Assembly: GCA_002104935.1 (NCBI GenBank)
Contig: MCGT01000013.1
Span: forward strand, 496,001-560,000
DNA: 64,000 nucleotides
Reading direction: 5' to 3'
Source of the DNA: Hesseltinella vesiculosa
Lineage: Eukaryota > Mucoromycota > Mucoromycetes > Mucorales > Cunninghamellaceae
In this document: one piece after another, positions 45,102-56,327 of the stretch
How the letters are laid out: each line of letters starts with the position of its first letter
Numbering within the stretch: the stretch's first letter is position 1
Position numbers and translations under genes: made by a program
Notes under the pieces: generated by a model
The model's input: the letters and a program-made list of their open reading frames with translations, nothing else
Told to the model about the DNA's origin: nothing
Database searches by the model: none

Positions 45102-48100
45102 ATGGATAGTGCATGTGCTGGAGCCAGTGCTAACCGCCTTTTCTTGCCAACAGCCCCTTCATTTTCAATCAACTTTAGAAACGTCATGGGTAGCGGACCA
45201 AGTCCCAAGTCGGTAGCATCGATACAGCTATCTTCCCCTTCCCCTTCCCCATTGGCAACACCACAGCAGACGACAGGATGTGCAACCAGCACCATGGACA
45301 ACACCTACTACCCTCCGCCTCTTGTGTTTCATCCCCCTCGCAATAACCCCCATGGTCATCTGCACATGCATTCTGTATACCCACTTGTGGATATTCCTAC
45401 ACCCCCTGAACTGAAACGCATCTCCAACACATCAGACAACTGCATCACTGTCTTGGAAGAAACTTGTCCCAACCAAGTCAATCAACTGCGAGCAAATGTT
45501 CATCCACCTGCTTCCTCCATCACATTGGCACGAATGTCGCTCTGTATAGAACCTTCACCGCTGCCAGAACAGGTTCAACAGCAACAGCTTCCGGTGCTTT
45601 CCAGCTCATCGTGCGTGCCCACACCCGCCCCTCGAACGTCCACACCGTCCGACTCAGCCTTTGACGACTTCTCCATGTCCTCCGATCCTGCGCCGGCTGT
45701 CGATAGCCCCAATTCCGCCCTGCCCTCACCTGTATCTGACGTTGACGACTGGGCTTCTCAACAGCAGCAGCAGGACGAACCTCTACTTCCTCCACCTGCT
45801 CTAGCCATCCCTTTAGATCCCAGGTCGCTGCACGTGTCCACACCTCACCCACTACCCATCACCCCTACCACCGCTACCCATAGCTCGGATAGGATGGTTG
45901 TGGATACCATTGATACCAAAAAAAAGACCACGGATGGCATGCTGACCCTGCTTGATACCTACGATGCTCTCCCCTCCAATATCCAAGATTATATGATGCT
46001 GCAGCTACTTCGCCGCACCCCAATGTCGTCGCTACGCTTTGCCAGCGACATGATCATGCAGGTGCTCAAGACCGACTTTATCTCCAAGCTGCCCCGCCGT
46101 CTAGCCCAACAGATCCTCTTGTACCTGGACGTGCGCTCTCTCTGCCGTGCCACTGCCGTCTCGCGCTATTGGCGCCAAGTCATTGACCAGGATAGCTGGC
46201 TTTGGCGAGTAAAGATCTGCGAGGCTGATTTTGCCATCTCGCCCCACGAGCTGCTCGACTACCCAGCCTACTTGCCACCACAGCTGCAGCCCCAGCAACA
46301 CCCGGCATCATTCTCGTCCCGCCAACTCTCACAGCACCTGCATTCGCTCCAGCAGCAGCAGCCTCCTGCCACCCCCAACACCGCTTCTAGTGAAGTCCCG
46401 TCCTCCTCTTCATCCGTGTGCTCCGAGATTCGGTCACCCTTGCTGTCCTCCATGGACGAAATGGTCCAGGATGGCGTCATGACCGAGCCCTTCAACCTCC
46501 TACAGTCCGCATCAGACGTGGGGCCCAGCTACTATGACCCCCAACACCCCTTCAAGCATATCTACAAGCGCCACTACCTGATCCAGTACAACTGGAGGCA
46601 CAACCGTGCCCAGCGCACGCAGGTCCAGGGCCACGGCGAAGTTGTCACCTGCTTGCAGTTTGACGACGACAAGATCATCACTGGATTTGACGACAACTGT
46701 ATCAACATCTACGACATCAAGACTGGTCAGCTCCGTCGCAAGCTCCTTGGCCACGAAGGTGGTGTGTGGGCCTTGCAATACGTTGGTAATACTCTCGTCA
46801 CCGGCTCGACCGACCGCACTTTGCGCATCTGGGACATCGAGCGCGGCATCTGCCGGTATGTCTTCTGCGGCCACTCCAGCACTGTACGATGCCTCCACAT
46901 TGTCATGCCCACCCCCGTCACTCTTCCCTCAGGAGAGGTGGTCATCCAGCCCGACCAACCCAAGATCATCAGCGGCTCACGCGACCATACTTTGCGTGTC
47001 TGGCATCTACCGTATTTGCCTGCCAAAGGTTACGCCCCACCGTCATCGACCTCCTCAGCCTCCTCAGCAGCCTTCCCTTCGCATTCCTCCCTCCCACACC
47101 ACCGCCGTTCCAGCAGCGCCCACTCCATCTCCGTCAAACCCTCTGCCTCCGCTGCCCAGCCTCTCAGCAGCAGCTACCCGCACCACACTTCGTCCCATCA
47201 TCATCATCATGCCACCACCAGCGTCAGTGACGACCCCCAACTCATGGATGACTATCAAGCTGCGACGTCGTCTGCCACCACGACCCCGTCTTCAAGACAC
47301 ATCACCCAGCGTTTTCGCAAGAACACGACTACAACCCTTTCTTTGTACATTTGCTCTGTGGTCACTCAGAATCCGTGCGCACGCTCGCCGCCCATGGTAA
47401 TCTACTCGCCAGCGGTAGCTATGACTACACCGTCCGTCTGTGGGATCTGGAAACCGGCAACCGTCTCCACTGCCTCGAGGGTCATTCTCAAAAGGTCTAT
47501 TCTGTCGTCATCGATCCCAAAAACAACTATTGCATTAGTGGCAGCATGGATTCCACCATCCGTGTCTGGAGCATTGAAACCGGCCGTTGTCTACACGTTC
47601 TGCGTGGTAAGTTGTCAGCTTTTTTTTAGGTACACTGCGTCTGAAAACTAAAAAAAAAAAAATCGCTTTTTTATAAATAGGCCACACAAGTCTTGTGGGT
47701 TTACTTGGATTGACGGATCAGTATCTAGTCAGTGCTGCTGCCGATTCTTCTTTGCGTGTGTGGAAAACCAAATCCAGTGAGTGTGAGCACATCCTGTCTG
47801 GCCCTTCTGGCCACCGCACTGCCATCACATCGTTTCAACATGACAATGACAAGGTCATCTCTGGTTCTGAAGGCGGTTTGAAGATGTGGGATATCAAGAC
47901 TGGTGCCTTGTTGCACGACCTCATCAGCGATGTCCATGGGGTCTGGCGAGTAGCATTTGATGAGCGAAGGTGTGTCGCTGCTGTTAAAAGGTAAATGATC
48001 ATACCATTCAAATGCCAATCTGGCGGCTCACATATCTCATCATTTTCTTTCATTTCCAAAGTGAATCTGGAACGAGGCTCGATATTTTGGATTACGGAGC

Positions 48101-48113
48101 AGATCTGGATTGA
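45102..48113 (+). CDS. CDC4/FBXW7-like F-box and WD40 protein
   Basis: Substrate receptor of an SCF ubiquitin ligase. Exons: 45102-47222, 47297-47606, 47681-47990, 48062-48113; 930 residues. A long Ser/Pro/Gln-rich N-terminal part is followed by an F-box (about 325-372: FISKLPRRLAQQILLYL, SRYWRQVIDQDSWLWR), a variable insert, and WD40 repeats (GHGEVVTCLQFDDDKIITG, LGHEGGVWALQYVGNTLVTG, GHSSTVRCLHIV and so on) through the last one, GVWRVAFDERR. A Ser/His/Pro-rich insert separates the third and fourth repeats. The first intron (47223-47296, 74 bp, GTCAGT...AAG) was inferred because the frame changes there; the AG site is not preceded by a strong pyrimidine tract. Confidence 0.9.
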
Positions 48114-48625
48114 AACGGTCCCCACTCATCCACTTTCACTGTCATTTTTCTTTTGTCAATATGCTAGCTTTTGTCGCTCGTAGAGCCCTTGATCCCCCCC
48201 CCCTCCCTCTCCACCAAACTTTTGCACAGTTGACCTTCAAAAAAAAAAAAAATACTATACCAAACCAGAATTTGAGTAAAGGGTTACCCCCATTTTTTCA
48301 GCCTTTATTTCCAACACGTTTTCTGGATATGGCATGGTTCTCTCCTTGACACCCAATGACTAGGCCCTATCGCCAATCACAGCTGCCTGGCAACGAAATC
48401 ATCGACCAGCAGCCATTCCGTGACGAGGACACGGCATGGATCACACCGCTACATTGAAACAAGCACGACATCGAAAAAATGATTTTGACCACGTTGCTGT
48501 ACTCACACTGTGTTTGTTGAGCATGCGCTGGCCAGAAATGGAAAGCATTGTGCGGCGATTGAATTTGGCCACGAAATTTCTTCTACATTTGAAAAAAATA
48601 AACGAATGGAAGTGCAGTACTTTCG

Positions 48626-48850
48626 ATTGATCAGATCGATCTGGAATTCTGAATGGGAGCGCAAACGCATGAATAATGACATTGCTGAAAAAAGCAGGTT
48701 GATTGGTGAAGGTTGCCCAGCCAACGTTTGACCCGTTTCGTTTTAACATCTCCGATCCCTCAGCTAAAAAAAATGAAAAAATAGGCCATTTCTCCAGGCG
48801 ACCCCCAGGCCGACTGATCAAAAATCACAGCGCAAAATTGATCTAAATAA
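48626..48850 (+). repeat. Dispersed repeat, copy 1
   Basis: Shares GATCAGATCGAT and GCTAAAAAAAATGAAAAA and about 150 other bases in the same order with 51113-51331. The two copies are in direct orientation with many substitutions. Confidence 0.7.
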
Positions 48851-49083
48851 ATCTACCTCAAATTTTCCATGCTATTACAAAATCGTGAGAAATGGCCTTT
48901 GTTAAAAATGTAACACTCGGGCAGCGCAGGGAAGAACGACTAGGCTGGCAAACAAGCACTTGATTTTACTTGCTCGCGCACTTGAAACGGTTTGTTTTTT
49001 CGAACCCGGCATGTCCCAGTTGCCTGTCCTCGTATTTTGTTGTTGGATTTTGATTGTTTTCATGCGTATGCAACTAATGCCAT

Positions 49084-49115
49084 GAAGCATGGATACCCAA
49101 GTCAATTACATGTGC

Positions 49116-49146
<31 letters not shown>

Positions 49147-50327
49147 CCGCAATACAAAAAAGAGATGCTGGCGCCTTTCCTCGCGCTAATTTCATAGTCT
49201 CTGAGTGATGAAGAAGAAAGAAAGGCTGTTCATTTGCCATATATGGCGTAGCGCGTTAGATATAATGCATACGGTATTACTGCCATCCTCAAACGGCGCC
49301 TTTGGTGTAAAAAAAAAAAAAAAAAGGCTGCAAACAAGGCACAGAGGTTCTTGAAAAAAAACTGGAGGTGCAAATGTTTTCCTTCAAAAACCTGGAACAA
49401 ATACCAGCCAAAATAAAAAACGTTACTCAAGATCACTTTTGATTAATCCAGGTCACGCTCATTATGGAAAAAAAAAAGGCTGCTCAAAACTACTTTGATT
49501 AAGCCAGGGCACGTTGCTTTGAAAGCAGTGTTCATTTTGAAAAAAAAATTTGGTGATTTTGCCATGCGTAAAAAAAACTAAAGTCCAAAAAACAAAAAAA
49601 CGGGGACCGACTACAGAGGCACCTCGGGTGTGAAAAAATATCCATATTTAGACATAGTCAAAATGTGACATTTTTTAAGCAAATACTTTCCTTCAATGGG
49701 AATGAAAATAATCGCCAGCGATATATTTTTCTTTATATGGGTGGTGGATTTTTTGAAAAAATACGTGCCTTAAAAGGGTCAATTGCCTTGAAAAGGAACG
49801 TATTTTTTCAAAAAATCCACCACCCATATAAAGAAAAATATATCGCTGGCGATTATTTTCATTCCCATTGAAGGAAAGTATTTGCTTAAAAAATGTCACA
49901 TTTTGACTATGTCTAAATATGGATATTTTTTCACACCCGAGGTGCCTCTGTAGTCGGTCCCCGTTTTTTTGTTTTTTGGACTTTAGTTTTTTTTACGCAT
50001 GGCAAAATCACCAAATTTTTTTTTCAAAATGAACACTGCTTTCAAAGTAACATGCCCTGGCTTAATCAAAGTGGTTCTGCGTTGCTTTTTTTTTTTTTTC
50101 CTCCGAAATGAGCTTCGCGGTAAATGTCATCGTCGTGTTTTTTTCTTTTTGTCACTATTGTTGGCATCAAAGGCACGTTTGAGGCTTTGTGAGGGGATTC
50201 ATGATCACAGTCATACCATCTACATCTAGCGCGCTACATCGCCAAGCCTATCAAAAGAACTGCATTATTTATTCAATTATTTGCTCACAAGGAAAGGCGC
50301 ACCAGTTTTTCTTTATGTTTTTCACGC

Positions 50328-50358
<31 letters not shown>

Positions 50359-50400
50359 GCACATGTAATTGACTTGAGGATTCATGCTTCCAGCTCACCT
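49084..50400. repeat. Foldback (long inverted-repeat) element
   Basis: Left arm about 49084-49765 and right arm 49799-50400 are inverted copies around a 33-bp spacer. The inner ~550 bp of arms pair almost perfectly; the outer parts pair with several indels. Outer ends show GAAGCATG on the left and CATGCTTC on the right. It has no transposase frame, so it would be a non-autonomous foldback or MITE-like element. The two short ORFs that appear in it are mirror images of each other, not genes. Confidence 0.9.
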
Positions 50401-51112
50401 TCCAAATTGGATATTTGTCGGTTGTCATAGCAACCTCTTTTCTAGTTTTGTTTTTCTCCAATGCCATTTTCCGGTCACTGTGACAATTACCTTTTTTTCA
50501 TTGCCACTGTCTTGACCTCGCATACTATATCCGTATGTAATGGAGCAGATGCGACGTCTGGCAAACTCACACGTTCTCTGCCGCAGTTTATTTCCCGCCC
50601 GCCCTGGCTACTAATACTCCTGTTTATTTACTTTTTATTTTTTGATCAAACTGGTGGTTCTGGTAGACGGCAGGATTTGATTTCTGCGTAAGTGTAGTCA
50701 AGAGGCACGTGCCTTGAAGCATGTGCATAATTTGATGTGGGGTACCTTTTGCGGGCTTGCCGAGAGAGTTTAAATTTTGGACCCAGCAAAGTGCCAAAAC
50801 TTGGGAGGTCATTGGCATAGTGGTATGATGCATAGACATGCAAACATGCGCCAAGTAAGCTGGAGAAGCTATGTTCTTAACCATCATAGATGATAGCCAT
50901 GTGGCACATACATAGGAACACTGGCGTCCATGGGTAATGGAGAAAGCCCAGCTTAGGATCGCCACCGTTCTTCTTCTTTTTTTTTCTTTAGCCCAATCTC
51001 ACCTACATGATTTCAGTGAGGCATGAGAAATTCGGAGTGGGTGGGCGGACGTCAGATATTTGATGATTGATTGACGCGTATATGAAGCGAAGAAAAAAGA
51101 AGCAGCACTTTT

Positions 51113-51331
51113 GGGTGATCAGATCGATGTGAAATTATGCAAAAGTGCACAAACCAATGAGTGATGATGATTCTAAAAAAATCACTTTGATTGATGAACA
51201 TCACTCAGCCAACTTTTGATCAGGTTCGTTTCGACTCCTCTGATCCACCAGCTAAAAAAAATGAAAAATCGGCCGTTTCGCCAGGGGACCCACAAGTGAT
51301 GTGACCAAAAATCGTGGTGCAATTAAAAATA
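51113..51331 (+). repeat. Dispersed repeat, copy 2
   Basis: Second, more diverged copy of 48626-48850, on the other side of the foldback element. Confidence 0.7.
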
Positions 51332-52234
51332 AAGCATCTGGTCTTTCTTTTTTCAATTTCATGACAAGCATTGATCTCCTCCCTGTGCACTTCAGAACAC
51401 AACTGCTCGTTAGTGCTATTTGTAGAATTGAAAAAAATGAGCTACCCAAAAAAAAAAAACCAGTATATCAAGGTCTGACGATGGACGTTTGGCGTCGGCA
51501 ACCGGCACCAGCTGTCGATGAGCAAAGGCTATGACTAAAACCTATATGTCTCTGGCTTTGTGGCATGAGAGGGAACAACAAGAACAATATGACAGAGTCA
51601 AAATGTCTGAAGCTGTCAGCTGGTTCCATTGTCTAGAAGCCGTTTGGCGGGCTTGTTAAAAGAATAATTCATACATACGTCATTATTGACGAGATTGGGA
51701 ACGATGGATCAAAGTTTTGCTTAGTGCAACATTTAGAACATGAAGATGGTTTTGGATTTGTTTTCCCCTGATAGAACACAAAGGTGGTTAGCCAGTGTTT
51801 TCTTTTACCCGTCCATGCCGTCATTAAAAGCGATTAGGTTGGTCCGATGGAGACGGAGGTAGCTACCAAGAACGAGAATAGGGTGCCACGCATGAGTCAT
51901 CGCGCATTTGACATGGGGCAGGTATCTTTCTCAGGCATAGGACCGATTTTTATTTCGATCGATCTCGGTCTCCCGGCAGCGGATTCTCAATCCAGTGGGA
52001 ACACAGTTCCCCTAGGCGACGAGTGTTGTGGAGCTGCGTATCTCATCTCTCATGCTGGATGAAGTGGAGAGAAGAATGAAGAGCGAGAACCAAGGTGTAA
52101 TAAGGATCCGCAGAGGAGTGGACCGAGCGTCTCAAAGAATTAAAAAAGGGGCGGGCTGTTTCTGTTCCTCTTTTCTTCCGCACACACATTTTTTTTTTTA
52201 CTTGGATGCATAGGCTTTTTTCTTTGCTAGCACA

Positions 52235-52998
52235 ATGATCAGCTTTCTTTTGATGATCAATCGCCAATGTAAGACACGCTTCTCAAGATATTATACCCAA
52301 GATCTAGATGACCCTGTTCGATTCGAATCACGTCTTTCCCAAGAGTGCATTTCACGACCTAGCAACCACGTAAGCGACCCATGAAAAAGATGAGCTCGTT
52401 TAGCTGAAGCAACTCATGCCTCCGACTATGTCTTAGTGTCTTTTTTTTTCCTTTGAAGGCTATCATGTTGGTACGGTTATGTTGATGACGAGGATGGGAC
52501 CTGGGAAATATAGCTGACGAGGGATTTTTTTTACTTTTTTTCTTAGTGTATCGGCCGTATGGCAACCTCCTTTTGATTGTTGGCTCCGACTCACCCCAGG
52601 TACAGAGTGGGTCTGGTTGGCATTCTGTTTGCTCATATGTTGACTGTAGAATGAATTTGCGTGGTTGGAATGGCTCCAGCTGCTGATGGGTAAGAAAGAA
52701 TGAAAAAGAAAAAGCTAGGTTGAGAAAGAAACAGGGCTCACGCCCAAGCGGTTTTTTTTTTTTTTTTTTTTGGGACAGAAACCATGAACCAATATTTCGA
52801 CAATGTGGTAAGTTTGGGCATTTTCAGATGAATTTGGGCAACTGAAGCTTCATGGTTCTTTTTGGGGGACTCTAGACAGAAATGGATATCGTCTTTCAAT
52901 TGGAAAAAGTGCACATGATCGTGGACGAATTGTTGCCAAAAGGAATACTTGGGGAGACCAACTCAGGGCGGGTTCTGAAGTTGCTCGGCAATCAATAA
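52235..52998 (+). CDS. Clathrin-adaptor sigma subunit (AP-4-like small chain)
   Basis: Six short exons: 52235-52369, 52437-52470, 52547-52599, 52650-52689, 52779-52807, 52876-52998; 137 residues, the usual size of sigma adaptins. The longin fold reads MISFLLMINRQCKTRFSRYY at the N-terminus, CLFFSFEGYHVVYRPYGN, then FDNVTEMDIVFQLEKVH and the final DELLPKGILGETN. The order of these blocks matches AP4S1 better than AP-1 or AP-2 sigma, but the sequence is divergent (for example NEFAWLEWLQLL in place of the NE-IHNFVEVL block). Adaptor sigma chains dimerise with the large chain and sort cargo at the Golgi/endosome. The gene is easily missed because no exon exceeds 135 bp. Confidence 0.8.
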
Positions 52999-53343
52999 AG
53001 AGCAAAGTTGCACAATGCGGTTTTTTCTAAATCCTTTGTGAAAGATAAAAAAACCTTTTTTCCTTTTTGGAGCAAGCATCACTGTCCCACAAAAGGATCT
53101 TGTCGTGGTGCTCATTGGAGAACCTTGCTGCGACGATTGGCGGTGCTTCCTGTTTAGGCGAAAGATAAACTTTTTGTGATCAAGAGGGAAAAAAAATGCG
53201 TCGTATGAGCCGTTTGACCAAGTCCGTCCTGTTTTCCCTCGCTTCCTTTTTAATCCCTTGCTTGTCCCATTCTTTTTTTCTTTCTTTTTCACATCCCAAT
53301 TTTTTTTCTGTTCTCGCTTTTTTTTTTTTTTTTTAATTCAAAT
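52999..53343. promoter_or_regulatory. Upstream region of the amino-acid permease
   Basis: 345 bp ending in a long pyrimidine tract (about 53271-53335) next to the permease ATG. No RNA gene recognised. Confidence 0.5.
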
Positions 53344-55941
53344 ATGAATGACGACGAACATGATACGAAATATGCAGAGAAAATAGAGGTCACTGAAACT
53401 CTTGAAAAGACAGAGGCCGGTGCTGAGCATGCGGCTATTGATGTCCATCGGTTTGGTGAGCGCGAAGTGGTGGACCTGCAAGAAGGGACCAAACGAAACT
53501 TGCGCACTCGTCACATCACAATGATTGCACTTGGCGGCTGTATTGGGTAAGTAACTGGCCTGGACATTGGTCATTGCTCATAAGGTTTTTTTCTTCAAGG
53601 ACGGGTCTCTTTTTGAACATGGGCACAAATATCGCAACTGTAAGCATAAATCAAAAAAAAAAAAAAAAAGATCGCTTTTGGGCATCTTGCCTATTTTTTT
53701 CTTGTAACATCATGGGTGTGATACAAACACTTAATTGACACATTACCGTTTCTTCCTAGGCTGGTCCAGCTGGTGCCTTAATTGCTTACATCGTCAGTAA
53801 GTAAACAGTTTTTTACCAGGGACTCTTGGCTGACCAACCTATTTTATTTTTTAGTCGGGATCATGGTTTACTGTATCATGACCTGTTTGTCTGAAATGGC
53901 TGCTTTCATTCCTGTAACATCAAACAGGCGGGGGCAAATCCATCCCGGTGACTCACCCTCCACTTTTTTCTTCTCGTCTGCTGCCATTAGGTTACTGGTA
54001 CTTTTAACCACTATGCCTACCGGTAAAAAAGATCTTGATGGAGTCCTGACAGCGAATCTCATCTTTTTCTTTTCGTAGATTTGTGGAACCTGCCCTTGGC
54101 TTCGCTGCTGGTTGGAACTATTGGTAATGTGGCTGTTATTTTTATTTTTATTTTTTAGGTGACTAACAACTTTAATTTTTGGGTTTAGGTTGTCTGTAAG
54201 CCCCTCACCCTCACTTTCCAATAGGCGAAACTCATATGCTTTTTCTCCACGCTTTGCTCAATGACGTAGTGGGTAAGTCAGCTCCACACTTTTTTTTTTC
54301 TCGATGCTGATTGTTTTTTTTTAGGCTGTCACTGTAGCCACCGAATTGGCTGCTGCTGCCACCATTATTGACTTTTGGAATCAAGTGATGCCTGACGCTG
54401 CGTGGTGTACCATGTAAAAAAAACATTTGGGTCACTTGGCTTGCCTTGACTGACTTTTTATTTTTTTCTGTCCCCCAGTTTCATGTTGATCTTCCTCGGA
54501 GCTAATTTGGTTAGTGTCAGGTAAAAAGCCCATTGACCATCCATCACCTGCTTTTTTTTTTTTATTATTGGGAAATGGCTCATGTCCTTCTGTTTATTTG
54601 CTTAGACTCTATGGTGAATCTGAATATTACTTTGCCTTGATCAAGGTCCTCATGGTCATCGTGTTCATCATTGTTTGTAAGTCTTGGTTTTGGCTTTTGC
54701 AGATGGTTGAAATCTGATCATCTTTTTTTTTCTTCCAGGTATTGTATTCACTTCTGGTGGCATGGGTAGCCAAGGCCCTGTTGGCTTCAAGTAAGTGCCA
54801 TCTCCGACTCGATCAGCAGCCGAGCGTTTTTTGATCTTTGTTATTGTCATTTAGATACTGGAACTCCCCTGGAGCCTTTGTCGATGGTGGCGTTGGTACC
54901 GTCAGCGTGTTGCTGTCTGCTGGTTTTTCATTCCAAGGAACAGAAATTGGTACGACAGAAGAAATGACTGGCTTGGTTTTTATTTTCTCACGCCAATTTT
55001 TTTTTCCCAGTGGGTATCACCGCAGGCGAAGCTGACAACCCAGTCAAGGCTGTGCCTCGAGCCATCAACAACACCTTCTGGCGTATCCTGGTGTTCTATA
55101 TCTTGACAATCTTGCTGATCGGGATGTGTATTCCTTACGACAATGAACAAATGGCCAACTCCGACGGCACCCCCAACACCTCGCCCTTCACCTTGGTGTT
55201 TGAATTGGCTGGCATCGGCGCCGGTGTGCACGTGGTCAATGCCATTGTGCTGATCAGTGTGTTGTCTGCTTGTAATTCCTCAATCTACGTCACCTCCCGT
55301 ATCTTGCTCGGTATGGCCCGCGATGGTAATGCTCCCCGCATCTTTTCTCAGACCAACCGCTTTGGCTCCCCCTGGATCGCTGTGCTGGCTTCGTCAAGTA
55401 TTGGCTTTGTGTGCTGTTTTGTCAGCGTGTACAGTGCCTCGGTGGCATTCACCTGGTTCCTGAACATCACTGCCATTTCTGGCTTCATTAGCTGGATGTT
55501 CATCGGCGCAGTCCACTTGCGTTTCCGTCACGCCTATGTCAAGCAAGGCCGGGATGTCAAGGACCTACCCTATGTTTCCCCTTGGTACCCTTTGCCTGGT
55601 ATCTTCTGTACTGTGCTTTGCTTCCTCATCATCTTTGGTCAAGGTAAAAAAAATCACCAGCCTAAAAAATGGGAGCTTTACTCACCGTTATATTTCTTTT
55701 CACAGGTTACACCGCCTTCACCCCTGAATTTAATTCTATCAAATTTGTAGCCAACTATGTGGGCATTCTTCCCTTTATTTTGTGTTATATTGGCCACAAG
55801 CTGATCAAGAGAAAGCCATGGGTGCCTATTGAAGAAGTTGACTTTGAAACCGGCCGTGTCACTCGCTATGAAATTGAAAAGAATAGAGAAGAAATCGAAA
55901 GCACTCCTTGGTACAAGCGTTATCTGTACATCTTCACCTAA
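53344..55941 (+). CDS. Amino-acid permease (APC superfamily, yeast amino acid transporter family)
   Basis: Plasma-membrane amino-acid/H+ symporter, 547 residues and 12 expected TM segments. Fifteen exons: 53344-53546, 53600-53639, 53760-53796, 53855-53913, 53991-54022, 54079-54123, 54189-54195, 54270-54272, 54325-54413, 54479-54520, 54606-54676, 54739-54790, 54855-54949, 55011-55643, 55706-55941. A cytosolic N-terminus is followed by RHITMIALGGCIGTGLF (TM1 with the family GxG), EMAAFIPVTGTFNHYA, the FVEPALGFAAGWNYW box, TEIVGITAGEA and RAINNTFWRI. Exon 7 is 7 nt (GTTGTCT) and exon 8 is only 3 nt (TGG), each with GT-AG introns; together they give GWNYWLSWAVTVATEL, as the family has in TM3-4. 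Most introns are 44-96 bp. Confidence 0.9.
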
Positions 55942-56327
55942 TGGATCTCTTCTATGCTCTTTGTATTTTTTTTTATGCATTCCCTTTACCATATTTTTCG
56001 AGGATCCAAATAAATCAAACCCTGCAATGAGCACAAACTTAAACATCCTTGTGCCATGGATTTTTTTTATTCTTGACTCCACGCTTTCTCCCAAATCGAG
56101 AACGGAGGTCATATGAACCTCAATTCTCCCACGAAAGAATTCGATCTCAGAGGATTCTCACATTTCCTCCATGGTTCACTGTTTCAAAAAGAATTGCGTT
56201 GTTTTTTAATTTACAAATCATTGCATGCAAAAAAAAAAAAAAAAGAATGACGAGAAGGGGGGTTGAAATATTGAAGGAACGACAAGGTCTGGGCAAAACT
56301 TGCAGGTCATGAAGAGAGGGAATGTGA
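55942..56327. other. Convergent 3' region of permease and RPC1
   Basis: 386 bp between two convergent stops. Contains an A-run (56227-56243) and AT-rich polyadenylation-like stretches. No gene seen. Confidence 0.6.

Larger units (their letters stand above)
48114..52234. other. Four-kilobase non-coding, repeat-rich region
   Basis: No gene with recognisable homology. It holds a foldback element (49084-50400) flanked by two diverged copies of a ~220-bp repeat (48626-48850 and 51113-51331), several A/T homopolymers, and short frames without support. Confidence 0.7.

Noticed and set aside
46606..47400. 264-codon frame inside the CDC4-like gene
   Set aside because: Out-of-frame shadow of the Ser/Pro-rich and WD40 coding sequence; composition is biased Pro/Ser/Arg with no domain.
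49665..49899. Two overlapping open frames on opposite strands with identical starts (MTFFKQILSF)
   Set aside because: They are mirror copies generated by the foldback palindrome, not genes.
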